The translations under genes and the position numbers were made by a program. Shown one piece after another: positions 1 to 7,526 of a DNA stretch of 8,369 nucleotides. The number at the start of each line of letters is the position of its first letter. The stretch's first letter is position 1. Below the pieces are notes generated by a model. It saw only the letters and a list, made by a program, of their open reading frames with translations. It searched no databases and was not told the origin of the DNA. The stretch covers positions 1 to 8,369 of the forward strand of contig MWBK01000222.1 in NCBI GenBank assembly GCA_002069025.1. The letters are read 5' to 3'. The DNA comes from Bacteroidetes bacterium ADurb.Bin302 (lineage in GTDB: Bacteria; Bacteroidota; Bacteroidia; Bacteroidales; Paludibacteraceae).

Positions 1-602
1 TGTTAGCAATTAAAGCAGTTAAATTGCAGCCGAATCAACCATTTATATGGGCATCAGGGTGGAAATCACCGATTTATTGTGATAATCGTAAAACATTGTC
101 ATATCCTGATTTGCGCAGTTTAATCAAATTGGAATTGTCGCGTATTATCTTGGAAAAATATCCTGATGTAGAGGCAATAGCCGGTGTAGCAACAGGTGCA
201 ATTGCACAAGGCGCATTAGTAGCCGATGCTTTAGGTTTACCATTTGTATATATTAGATCTGCAAAGAAAGATCATGGTATGGAAAATCTAGTTGAAGGCT
301 ATCTACCTGAAGGCAAAAAGGTCGTAGTTGTAGAAGATTTAATATCTACCGGAGGTAGTAGCTTAAAAGCTGTTGAGGCTATCAGGTCTGAGAAAAAATG
401 TGAAGTTTTAGGGATGGTTGCAATCTTTACTTATGGTTTTCCATTAGCACAAGAGCAATTTGAGAAAGCCGGAGTTGAACTGACTACATTGTCAAATTAC
501 GAGGCTGTTCTTAAACATGCATTGGCAACTAATTATATTAATAATAAAGACTTGGCTGCTTTGCAAGAATGGCGGAAAGATCCAAGTGTTTGGCAGGTAT
601 AA
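1..602 (+). CDS. pyrE: Orotate phosphoribosyltransferase (5' end cut by window edge)
   Basis: PyrE joins orotate to PRPP to give orotidine 5'-monophosphate and pyrophosphate, the fifth step of cytosolic pyrimidine synthesis. The frame is open to base 3 and reads LAIKAVKLQPNQPF into the conserved WASGWKSPIYCDNR orotate-side segment, so roughly 10 to 15 N-terminal residues lie outside the window. The TTG at 24 is an internal codon and not the start. Two family hallmarks are intact. The flexible catalytic loop (about bases 255-299) has the K-x-H-G core in KKDHGMENLVEG. The PRPP-binding motif VVVVEDLISTGGSS lies at bases 321-362. The C-terminus (LQEWRKDPSVW) looks complete. It is the first visible gene of a five-gene plus-strand run, and the next gene starts 2 bases after its stop. 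The assignment is very secure. Any promoter lies outside the window. Confidence 0.96.
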   Translation, partial: LAIKAVKLQPNQPFIWASGWKSPIYCDNRKTLSYPDLRSLIKLELSRIILEKYPDVEAIAGVATGAIAQGALVADALGLPFVYIRSAKKDHGMENLVEGYLPEGKKVVVVEDLISTGGSSLKAVEAIRSEKKCEVLGMVAIFTYGFPLAQEQFEKAGVELTTLSNYEAVLKHALATNYINNKDLAALQEWRKDPSVWQV

Positions 603-604
603 AA

Positions 605-1015
605 ATGACAACATACGAGAGTCAAATTAAATCAATAAATGCATCAGCAGAGGCAATTTTTAATAATCTGTCTGATTTAGAAAAATTGCGACCTGTTGTT
701 GAGCAAGTGCATGATGATAGGATTAAAGATATTAATATAACATCAGATAGTATATATTGCACAATTGATCCTATAGGCGAGATAGGTGTTAAAATGATAG
801 AAACAGAAGCATTTAAAACTATTAAATTTGCATCAGAGAAATCGCCTATTGAATTTAATATGTGGATACAATTGGTCGAGAAATCAGAGAATGATACTCG
901 TATGAAGCTAACTATAAAGGCTGATGTGCCATTAATGTTTAAAATGATGCTTAGCGAACCTTTGTCAAAAGGAATTGATATATTGGCAGAAAATTTATCT
1001 AAATTACCATACTAA
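605..1015 (+). CDS. SRPBCC/START-like small protein, function unknown
   Basis: This is a 136-residue protein. I chose the ATG at 605 because it lies just after the pyrE stop and begins MTTYESQIKSINAS, the usual start of the first beta strand in this fold. The longer frame from 569 would overlap pyrE and add 12 unconserved-looking residues. The pattern is typical of SRPBCC/polyketide-cyclase-like helix-grip proteins: an N-terminal strand, then a helix with SAEAIFNNLSDLEKL (about residues 13-27), alternating strands (IYCTIDPIGEIGVKMIE, then FKTIKFASE), and a long amphipathic C-terminal helix (from about residue 115). Such proteins enclose a hydrophobic ligand pocket, but the ligand here cannot be read from sequence. 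There is no signal peptide or membrane segment, so it is probably cytosolic. From memory, homologues sit between pyrE and argH in other Bacteroidales. That suggests a link to this operon but does not prove one. Confidence 0.85.
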   Translation: MTTYESQIKSINASAEAIFNNLSDLEKLRPVVEQVHDDRIKDINITSDSIYCTIDPIGEIGVKMIETEAFKTIKFASEKSPIEFNMWIQLVEKSENDTRMKLTIKADVPLMFKMMLSEPLSKGIDILAENLSKLPY

Positions 1016-1025
1016 ATTTATCAAA

Positions 1026-2354
1026 ATGGCAAGTAAATTGTGGGATAAGAAAATCCAGCTTGATTCGGATATTGAACGTTACACAATAGGCAAAGATGCC
1101 GAAATGGACATGTATCTTGCTCGTTATGATGTATTGGGCTCGATGGCTCATGCAACTATGCTTGAAAGTGTTGGGTTGCTGTCTAATGATGATTTACAAG
1201 CATTGCTAAAAGGTTTACGTTCGATAAATAAAGAAATCGAAAAAGGTAATTTTAAAATTGAAGACGGAATTGAGGATATACATTCGCAAGTTGAATTGAT
1301 GCTTGGCGAAGTAGGTAAGAAATTACATAGTGGACGTTCTAGAAATGATCAGGTACTTGTTGATTTGAAATTATTTACTCGTGCAAAAATTAAAGAATTA
1401 GTAGCTTCTGTAAATGATTTATTTGAGACTCTTATTGCTCAAAGTAATTTGTATAAGGATGTGTTGATGCCGGGTTATACACATTTGCAAATAGCAATGC
1501 CATCGTCTTTCGGATTATGGTTTGCTGCATATGCAGAGAGTTTGGTAGACGACATGCAATTATTGCTTAGTGTATATAAAATTTCTAATAGGAATCCTCT
1601 TGGCTCTGCCGCAGGATACGGAAATTCATTCCCCTTAGACAGACAATTGACTACCGATTTATTAGGCTTTGATAGCATGGATTATAATGTTATTTATGCT
1701 CAAATGGGTAGGGGAAAAACAGAACGTATTGTTGCAAATGCATTGGCATCAGTAGCAGCTACCTTATCAAAATTGGCATTTGATAGTTGTATGTTTACAA
1801 GTCAAAACTTTGGATTTATGAAGTTGGCTCCTGAATATACCACAGGTTCAAGTATTATGCCGCATAAGAAAAATCCTGATGTATTTGAACTTACACGTGC
1901 AAAATGTAATAAGATTCAAGGTATTCCTGCACAAATAACACTGATAACTAATAATTTACCATCCGGATATTTCCGCGATTTGCAAATAATCAAAGAAATT
2001 TACTTACCTATGTTCGATGAAATGATAGACTGTGTTGAGATGGTAAGAAATATGATGGAGAAAGTAAGTGTGAATAAATCTATTTTGGAGGATTCAAAAT
2101 ACGATTTAATATTTAGCGTTGAAGAAGTTAATCGTCTAACTTTATCCGGGGTACCTTTCCGTGATGCATATAAACAGGTCGCTTTAGCAATCGAAGATGG
2201 TAAGTTTAAACCGAATAAAGAAATTCAACATACACATGCAGGTAGTATAGGAAATTTATGTAACGATAAAATTAAATCTTTGATGTCATCTTTATTGACA
2301 GAATTTCCTTTCGAACGTGTAGAAAATGCAGAAAAACAATTAATTAAGGATTAG
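1026..2354 (+). CDS. argH: Argininosuccinate lyase
   Basis: ArgH cleaves argininosuccinate to arginine and fumarate, the last step of arginine synthesis, as a cytosolic homotetramer of the fumarase/aspartase superfamily. The protein is 442 residues from the ATG at 1026 (MASKLWDKKIQ). An upstream in-frame ATG at 975 would overlap the preceding gene by 41 bases and adds an unrelated-looking 17-residue tail, so I rejected it. Conserved parts seen in order are HSGRSRNDQ (101-109), MPGYTHLQ with the catalytic histidine His153 (148-155), NPLGSAAGYG (190-199), and the superfamily signature GSSIMPHKKNPD (274-285) carrying the catalytic serine loop. The signature has His where many ArgH proteins have Gln (MPQKKNPD). 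From memory this is common in Bacteroidota and not a defect. The gene follows the START-like gene by 10 bases and precedes the radical SAM gene by 2 bases. No regulatory site is visible locally. Confidence 0.96.
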   Translation: MASKLWDKKIQLDSDIERYTIGKDAEMDMYLARYDVLGSMAHATMLESVGLLSNDDLQALLKGLRSINKEIEKGNFKIEDGIEDIHSQVELMLGEVGKKLHSGRSRNDQVLVDLKLFTRAKIKELVASVNDLFETLIAQSNLYKDVLMPGYTHLQIAMPSSFGLWFAAYAESLVDDMQLLLSVYKISNRNPLGSAAGYGNSFPLDRQLTTDLLGFDSMDYNVIYAQMGRGKTERIVANALASVAATLSKLAFDSCMFTSQNFGFMKLAPEYTTGSSIMPHKKNPDVFELTRAKCNKIQGIPAQITLITNNLPSGYFRDLQIIKEIYLPMFDEMIDCVEMVRNMMEKVSVNKSILEDSKYDLIFSVEEVNRLTLSGVPFRDAYKQVALAIEDGKFKPNKEIQHTHAGSIGNLCNDKIKSLMSSLLTEFPFERVENAEKQLIKD

Positions 2355-2356
2355 TC

Positions 2357-3118
2357 ATGTTATTTCATTCAACGATTTTTGGACCAATTTACAGTCGCAG
2401 ACTGGGAGTCTCGCTGGGAGTGAATTTAGAGCCTGACAATGGTAAAATTTGTTCGTTTGATTGTGTTTATTGCGAATGTGGTTTAAATGAGGATGGTCGT
2501 GAGGATACAAAAATTCCGACACGTGCCGAAGTCAAAAAAGCTTTAGAAAACAAACTTGTTACTTACATTAAAGGTAATGAGCCGACAATTGATAACATAA
2601 CCTTCGCAGGTAATGGAGAGCCGACTATGCATCCTGATTTTAATGGTATTATAGATGATACTATTGAATTAAGAAATCGTTATACTCCTGAAACCAAAAT
2701 ATCTGTTCTAAGCAATGCTTGGCACTTGTCTCGCAAGGAAGTATTTACTGCTTTATGCAAAGTAGACAATAATATCTTGAAATTAGATAGCGCAATTGCT
2801 GAAACTGTTTCAAAGATCAACAGACCTGTTAATCCTAACTTTAACTTGCAAGAACATATAAATAATTTGTCTAAGTTTAATGGAAATTGTACTATTCAAA
2901 CTTTATTCTTGAGAGGAAATACATGTGATAATACTACTCCTGAAGAAATTAAGGCGTGGTTGGATGCTTTAAAGATTATTCAGCCTAAAATGGTTCAAAT
3001 ATATAGTTTAGACAGGAAAACTCCGTATGATACATTACAAGCAGTTCCTTTGTCAGAATTGAAATCAATAGAGGTAAAGGTACGCAAATTAGGCTTGAAC
3101 ACTTTGGTGGTTGCATGA
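2357..3118 (+). CDS. Radical SAM protein, TYW1-like (COG0731) group
   Basis: This 253-residue protein should bind a [4Fe-4S] cluster and S-adenosylmethionine. The cluster motif is CSFDCVYC (Cys32, Cys36, Cys39; a CxxxCxxC spacing), followed at once by another cysteine (Cys41). GNGEPT at 85-90 matches the SAM amino-group-binding GGE-type motif. The N-terminus, with FGPIYSRRLGVSLGVNL, is characteristic of the COG0731 group named after the wyosine enzyme TYW1 (tRNA-Phe imidazoG37 synthesis). That tRNA modification is known from archaea and eukaryotes, so the name should not be taken as the function here. The length fits a radical SAM core without the flavodoxin domain of eukaryotic TYW1. It starts 2 bases after the argH stop and its TGA overlaps the next ATG (ATGA), which implies translational coupling with the glycosyltransferase. 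A start a few codons away is possible but no better candidate is in frame. Confidence 0.88.
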   Translation: MLFHSTIFGPIYSRRLGVSLGVNLEPDNGKICSFDCVYCECGLNEDGREDTKIPTRAEVKKALENKLVTYIKGNEPTIDNITFAGNGEPTMHPDFNGIIDDTIELRNRYTPETKISVLSNAWHLSRKEVFTALCKVDNNILKLDSAIAETVSKINRPVNPNFNLQEHINNLSKFNGNCTIQTLFLRGNTCDNTTPEEIKAWLDALKIIQPKMVQIYSLDRKTPYDTLQAVPLSELKSIEVKVRKLGLNTLVVA

Positions 3119-4071
3119 TACCCAAGAAACGGATATTGGTTTGTCCATTAGATTGGGGATTGGGGCATGCAACGAGATGTATTCCATTAATCAACAGCTT
3201 TTTATCGCAAGGTGATGAGGTTATTATCGGCTCCTGCGGTTTATCGGGTAATTTACTTAAGGATGAATTTCCTGATTTGCAACATATAAGTATACCTTCT
3301 TTTTCAATTCGTTATTCTGCAGGTAATTCTCAAGTCTTTTCTATGCTACGTGCATTGCCTTCGATAATTTATTTCTCATTTCGTGAGCATAGTCTTCTAA
3401 AATCTATTGTAAAACAATACAAAATAACTGATGTTGTTTCTGATAATCGTTTTGGGATGTGGTGTAAAGATGCAAAATGCACTTACATAACTCATCAATT
3501 ATTAGTTCGCATGCCACAAAAATTTAGATGGTTGGAACCTATTGTATCTCGTTTACATCGCTCAATAATAAACAATTATGATAGTTGTTGGATTCCTGAT
3601 AATGAAAATATAAGAGAATCATTGTCCGGCGAATTAAGTCATAGTTGTAGATTGCCTAAAAATGCAAAGTTTATTGGACCTTTGTCGCGTATATCGAAAG
3701 AAGGGGCATCTATCGAATCTGATGTTTTAATAATACTATCAGGAATTGAACCGCATCGTTCAATATTAGAGAAGAAATTATTAGAACGTTATTCAAAGCA
3801 TCAATCTAAGGTAATACTAGTTGAAGGCATCCCTATGCAAAATAACACTGTAAGAGAATTGCCTAATATTACAATATATCCATCGCTTAATTCTGATGTC
3901 TTGTCAGAGTACATACGTGGCGCAAAACATATTATTTGTCGTTCCGGATATACTTCAATAATGGATATGCATGCTGCAGGGAAATTTGATGTTGTTGAAT
4001 GGATTCCAACTCCGGGACAGCCTGAGCAGGAATATTTATCCTTGTGGTTAAATGTCAAAAAGACTCTCTAA
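3115..4071 (+). CDS. MurG/GT28-like glycosyltransferase, probably short at C-terminus
   Basis: This 318-residue protein has the GT-B architecture of MurG-like and UDP-glycosyltransferases. The N-terminal Rossmann half opens RILVCPLDWGLGHATR (6-21), the glycine-rich loop of this group. The C-terminal half has VLIILSGIEPHR (204-215), then HIICRSGYTSIMD (272-284) and IPTPGQPEQEYL (297-308), which resembles the nucleotide-sugar-binding end of the fold. There is no signal peptide, so it probably acts at the cytosolic membrane face. Donor and acceptor are unknown. Related proteins, as I recall them, carry a further 20 to 40 residues after EQEYL, usually forming the closing helix. Here only ten residues follow before TAA, and the last 24 bases overlap the convergent recO gene. 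The tail may be lost, or this may be a shorter natural variant. The ATGA overlap couples it to the radical SAM gene. Confidence 0.8.
   Translation: MIPKKRILVCPLDWGLGHATRCIPLINSFLSQGDEVIIGSCGLSGNLLKDEFPDLQHISIPSFSIRYSAGNSQVFSMLRALPSIIYFSFREHSLLKSIVKQYKITDVVSDNRFGMWCKDAKCTYITHQLLVRMPQKFRWLEPIVSRLHRSIINNYDSCWIPDNENIRESLSGELSHSCRLPKNAKFIGPLSRISKEGASIESDVLIILSGIEPHRSILEKKLLERYSKHQSKVILVEGIPMQNNTVRELPNITIYPSLNSDVLSEYIRGAKHIICRSGYTSIMDMHAAGKFDVVEWIPTPGQPEQEYLSLWLNVKKTL
4048..4071. other. Tail-to-tail overlap of two convergent gene runs
   Basis: The last eight codons (seven residues and the stop) of the plus-strand glycosyltransferase lie antisense to the last eight codons of recO. The RecO side encodes a family-like C-terminus (VLESLFDI) while the glycosyltransferase side (VKKTL) looks unconserved. 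So the shared bases appear to be under selection as recO. There is no intergenic space here for a bidirectional terminator. Confidence 0.9.
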
Positions 4072-4707
4072 CACAAAAATAGTGTTTAGATTTCCCATAG
4101 TTGGAATATGGTGTTTGTAATATTTGAGTAAGCTGTCCATTAGTTGTCGCCTTTCTGCATGAGAAAATTGTTCTTCTTTGTTTAATAAGCGAATCAATAA
4201 TGCTTGTTGCGATTTATCCAATCCGATGTTTATAAATTCGTTTTCTTCTTTATCGGCAGGGTAAAATCCTAAATAACGAGATAAATCGATTAGAAATTTA
4301 AGAGCGAACATAGCATTTTTTGAGCTATTATCTAATTCATTAATGCAACTCTTTATAAATCCGAATAGGGCAGTGTCTTTTTCTGACGAATAAATACATT
4401 TATCAGTAATTTCTGCTATAAAAAAGCTGATTGATATTTTAATTGGATCGGATAATATACCATGATTGATACACGATAATCTTGCTTCTTTGATTCTTTG
4501 TAAGTCGCGATGAGGAAGATGCTCAACTTCCATGTCAAGTATGCTTAAAACTTGCATATTAGACTGACGTATGCTTGCGCGTTTGCTTTGAGGTGCATAC
4601 ACTAAATAAGAGACCTTACCAAATTCTTCTGTTAATACATGAACAATAGATTGGTTGTCTCTATATTTAAAAGATTCTAGAACGATGCCTTTAGTTTTGT
4701 AAATCAT
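4048..4707 (-). CDS. recO: DNA repair protein RecO
   Basis: RecO works with RecR to displace single-strand binding protein and load RecA at gaps during recombinational repair. The 219-residue product begins MIYKTKGIVLESFKYRDNQS, the typical first strands of the RecO N-terminal OB fold (about residues 1-80), with the family's LTEEFGKVSYLVYA strand pair at 25-38. The rest is helical, with the conserved LSRYLGFYP segment (142-150) and a C-terminal helix ending VLESLFDI. There is no CxxC pair anywhere (only Cys79, Cys104 and Cys121), so the zinc finger of some RecO proteins is absent. I believe this is normal for the phylum. It is a little shorter than the usual 230 to 250 residues. It follows the secreted protease gene by 7 bases and is the last gene of the minus-strand run, overlapping the convergent glycosyltransferase. 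Confidence 0.92.
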   Translation of the reverse strand: MIYKTKGIVLESFKYRDNQSIVHVLTEEFGKVSYLVYAPQSKRASIRQSNMQVLSILDMEVEHLPHRDLQRIKEARLSCINHGILSDPIKISISFFIAEITDKCIYSSEKDTALFGFIKSCINELDNSSKNAMFALKFLIDLSRYLGFYPADKEENEFINIGLDKSQQALLIRLLNKEEQFSHAERRQLMDSLLKYYKHHIPTMGNLNTIFVLESLFDI

Positions 4708-4714
4708 TAAAGAA

Positions 4715-6922
4715 CTATTTTCTTATGATTTTATGAACTTCTGTATTAATACCATCAATCAGTCGAAGAATGTAGATTCCTTTAGCGGGTGGCATTTGTA
4801 CCAATGTGGATTTTCCGAAATTACATAATCTGCCTTGTATGTCAAATAATTCAAAATATACCTCATCGCCGATTTCATTGTTTGTTGATTCCCATTGTAT
4901 TTTATCTGATGTGGGATTCGGAGAAACCAAAAAATTATTTGAAGCATTATCATTTACATTTTGTACAGAACTTATGTCGTCAAAGCAAACAACAGGCTCA
5001 ATCCACAATGAAGTGTTTGTTGGCATATATGAATGTTCAGTGTATGAGTGCCATCCGTTATCATCTTGATAAAATGCGGAATTATTGATTGTTCTATTTT
5101 CAACAGCATATATTCCGAAGGAATCAATTTGTGCATACTGAATTTGGCATCCTACAAAAAATGTTTTTCCAACCTTAATTGGTGTATCAAATTTGATATA
5201 ATTTTCTTTTTTTGTCAAAGTTACTTTGTCTTTTGTTCCCAATTCACCTCTAACAAAAGTTAAGTCTTGTGGATGTATCTGTGCACTTCCAATAATATCT
5301 TCAGGAACATCAGTTCCATTATATATATTCAAATAAACAGGTGCTGAACTATTATATTTACCGATGCAAGGAACTACGTATGCTCCATATAATAATTTAT
5401 CTTCGTCGAAGCTGAACTTTTCTGCAAATGCAGTATGCTCCAATGAATTATGTCCTGCAAGTAAACCACTTATACCATTACCGATATATATAATGCTCAT
5501 TTCGTCTGTATCCGTATAGTTATTCGTACGAGCACATGGATGTGAATTTTCGTATGGGTCTGCACCATCCATTTGTGTGATTCCTGTGTTATATGGGTCT
5601 AACCATATTTTTAGTTGCTTGCTTGCATCTTGATAATAATCCCATGCGTAGGAGATTCGTGAAAAATAATCTAGTACAGGACTATCGCAGGTAGAATTAC
5701 CTCCTGTTAATGCTCCTATTATATATCCATTATTATCAAGTAGGGCAGAACCGGAAGATCCGGGCTCTGTAGTTCCTTTTTGCCATCTGTTGATTCTCCA
5801 AAATGAATTTTGTACCGGATTAAGTATATCGCCATCGAAGGTTGATATAACAGGTGCATTAGTAGTCTGACTAATTCGTTTTGTGTCTCCTTGCGGATGT
5901 TGAATACAAGTAAGTGGTGGTGTAGGTGATGCTGTCAAATTCCAACCTGCAAGATATGGACGATAGTCTTTAGGCGGCATTTGATTTAATTCGAGTAGCG
6001 CAAAATCTAAAGTAAAATCTCTCGCAATTACTTCAGAACTTGCCATTGTAAATTCTTCAGAACCTTGAACTAAGGTGTCTTTTGCAGGTACTTCGTAATT
6101 AAAATACCAAATAACATGATGCTCAACGTTCGTTTCGTCAACATTATGTGCAGCCGTATAAATGTATGGATGCTTATCAGCGTTATTGATTAAATTTGCT
6201 GTACCCCACCAAGCACTTGATGTACCTGTTGCATATAAAATACAAACAGATCTTTTTATTGGTTCAGCACCTTCCCATACAGATGTGTGTGGACTGCATC
6301 TTTCTGCATAATAGAATTGTCTGACTTTACGTGTTGCGCTTGTGCTTGATTCGAAATTATGTACTGCGCTGCCTATCTTTAAACTTCCTTTGAATGCTGC
6401 ATCCATTGGTTCTTGATACTCGATAACAATAGTATCATTGTCTAAAGGTCTTATTGGAAGAGTGTTGTGTGAATTGTTGTTTGCAGATGTGAAAGCACCA
6501 TATACTATAGTTTGTGATGGATTATACAAGAATAGTTTTGCTCCATCCGGAACATTAAATTCGCTAAATATTAAGCTTATAGATGCTGCATTAGGAGAAT
6601 ACATACCAACTCTCCAAATATTTGTACCATCTTCTGTTGTGAATGTTGTACCGCTATTGGTAGGTGATAAATCTACATTACATACTGTACCGGTATATAA
6701 TACTCTCAGGTTATTCTCAGGCAAGGTCTTATTGGTATCAACAGGTAGTTTGTAGTAAAAGTTTGTTACTGATTCTGTTGCTACAACTTTTCTTGCTTTC
6801 TCTGAAGGTTGTGGATGTTTATAAGGGAGTGGAGATCCTCCTGAAGATATTTGTGCTGAAACGTTTACGTGTAATAAGCATAACAACAACAATATTGAGT
6901 ATTTTACTAAATTATTCGACAT
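4715..6922 (-). CDS. Secreted lysyl-endopeptidase-like serine protease with T9SS sorting domain
   Basis: This is a 735-residue exported protease. Residues 1-23 are a signal peptide with a hydrophobic ILLLLCLL core and likely cleavage VSA|Q, leaving an N-terminal glutamine. Residues of about 24-205 look like a propeptide. The chymotrypsin-fold domain (about 206-460) matches remembered Achromobacter protease I (Lys-C) in many places: TAAHN with His259, LDFALLELN with Asp306, and GTTEPGSSGSALL with Ser390, followed by LTGGNSTC and WLDPYNTG. Asp418, in LDYFSRI, aligns with the Asp that gives API its lysine specificity. Residues of about 464-655 form an unassigned beta-rich region. Residues of about 663-735 are a type A T9SS C-terminal sorting domain (VSPNPTSDKI, FDIQGR, KGIYILRL, ending KIIRK), so the product should cross the outer membrane and be surface-attached or released. 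The start overlaps the WbqC-family gene by 11 bases, and this ATG gives a proper signal peptide. The substrate and role are inference. Confidence 0.9.
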   Translation of the reverse strand: MSNNLVKYSILLLLCLLHVNVSAQISSGGSPLPYKHPQPSEKARKVVATESVTNFYYKLPVDTNKTLPENNLRVLYTGTVCNVDLSPTNSGTTFTTEDGTNIWRVGMYSPNAASISLIFSEFNVPDGAKLFLYNPSQTIVYGAFTSANNNSHNTLPIRPLDNDTIVIEYQEPMDAAFKGSLKIGSAVHNFESSTSATRKVRQFYYAERCSPHTSVWEGAEPIKRSVCILYATGTSSAWWGTANLINNADKHPYIYTAAHNVDETNVEHHVIWYFNYEVPAKDTLVQGSEEFTMASSEVIARDFTLDFALLELNQMPPKDYRPYLAGWNLTASPTPPLTCIQHPQGDTKRISQTTNAPVISTFDGDILNPVQNSFWRINRWQKGTTEPGSSGSALLDNNGYIIGALTGGNSTCDSPVLDYFSRISYAWDYYQDASKQLKIWLDPYNTGITQMDGADPYENSHPCARTNNYTDTDEMSIIYIGNGISGLLAGHNSLEHTAFAEKFSFDEDKLLYGAYVVPCIGKYNSSAPVYLNIYNGTDVPEDIIGSAQIHPQDLTFVRGELGTKDKVTLTKKENYIKFDTPIKVGKTFFVGCQIQYAQIDSFGIYAVENRTINNSAFYQDDNGWHSYTEHSYMPTNTSLWIEPVVCFDDISSVQNVNDNASNNFLVSPNPTSDKIQWESTNNEIGDEVYFELFDIQGRLCNFGKSTLVQMPPAKGIYILRLIDGINTEVHKIIRK

Positions 6923-7526
6923 ACGATTTTTTTAATATCAAAATACTTTCGTTTCCCATATTTAGTAATAAGTCAAAGATACTCAAGTTTTCGATAAAAT
7001 CATATTTTTGTTTAAATATTTGATAATAAGGTTCCTGCTTAAATGTTTTATCTTCTATTGGTTTTATTAAAACTAAGTTTCGAAAGTCTTTAGAGTATTC
7101 TTTTTCGTATTTCTGAGTTCTGCAAAAATCTGTTTTACATCCAATGAGATTGCAAATACATTCTTCCAATTCTTGGTTGAAGTCTGCAAGATACTTGTAC
7201 TTTTGTGTGTAAAATGGGCGTAGGTCGTCTTCGTAATACTCGAAATACGGACTTGAATTATATGCGCTCATAATAGCACCCCAGTGCAATTTTTGCCAAG
7301 CTTCATCTGCAATTTTAATATCACGAACGATGCATTTACCATCAGGTTTTTCAACCGGTATAGTTAAATCCATTATACCATCTGCAGTTGCTATTTGACA
7401 TCTATTACGATATGTTTGTCTCAAATAATTATCGTAAACTTCTGTCTCCACTAAATCAAAATGTGCTATTTTACTGAAATAGTGTATGTTTCCGGCGTAT
7501 GTAGATGATAAAACAACGGTACTCAT
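6912..7526 (-). CDS. WbqC-family protein
   Basis: This 204-residue protein belongs to the WbqC-like family, named from an O-antigen gene cluster. The biochemical function is not established, and a link to glycan or nucleotide-sugar metabolism is only a suggestion. Family features are the N-terminal strand MSTVVLSSTYAGNIHYFSKI, the FDLVETEVYDNYLRQTYRNRC segment (23-43), DLTIPVEKP (53-61), and the helix with WQKLHWGAIMSAYNSSPYFEYY (77-98). No signal peptide or membrane segment is seen, so it should be cytosolic. It starts within the lepB stop (ATGA, 4-base overlap) and its 3' end overlaps the protease start by 11 bases, so it is translationally coupled on both sides. From memory lepB followed by this gene is a common pair in Bacteroidales. 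The C-terminal 50 residues (FLLNMGNESILILKKSYVE-like end) look intact. Confidence 0.85.
   Translation of the reverse strand: MSTVVLSSTYAGNIHYFSKIAHFDLVETEVYDNYLRQTYRNRCQIATADGIMDLTIPVEKPDGKCIVRDIKIADEAWQKLHWGAIMSAYNSSPYFEYYEDDLRPFYTQKYKYLADFNQELEECICNLIGCKTDFCRTQKYEKEYSKDFRNLVLIKPIEDKTFKQEPYYQIFKQKYDFIENLSIFDLLLNMGNESILILKKSYVE

Noticed and set aside
24..26. TTG as the start of pyrE.
   Set aside because: The upstream frame reads LAIKAVK, which matches the PyrE N-terminal helix, so the gene continues past the left edge.
569..604. Upstream in-frame ATG extending the START-like protein by 12 residues.
   Set aside because: It would overlap pyrE by 34 bases, and the extra residues do not fit the fold. 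The ATG at 605 directly follows the pyrE stop.
975..1025. Upstream in-frame ATG extending ArgH by 17 residues.
   Set aside because: It lies inside the preceding gene. The family N-terminus fits the ATG at 1026.
1475..1678. Minus-strand 67-codon frame inside argH.
   Set aside because: It is a shadow of a conserved part of ArgH.
4070..4086. Short inverted repeat AACAC / GTGTT with a 7-base loop at the convergent junction, considered as a terminator.
   Set aside because: The stem is only five A/T-rich pairs, has no run of T after it on either strand, and lies inside recO.
6438..7023. Plus-strand open frames opposite the protease and WbqC-family genes.
   Set aside because: They are antisense to strongly recognisable proteins, have low-complexity hydrophobic translations and match no family I know.
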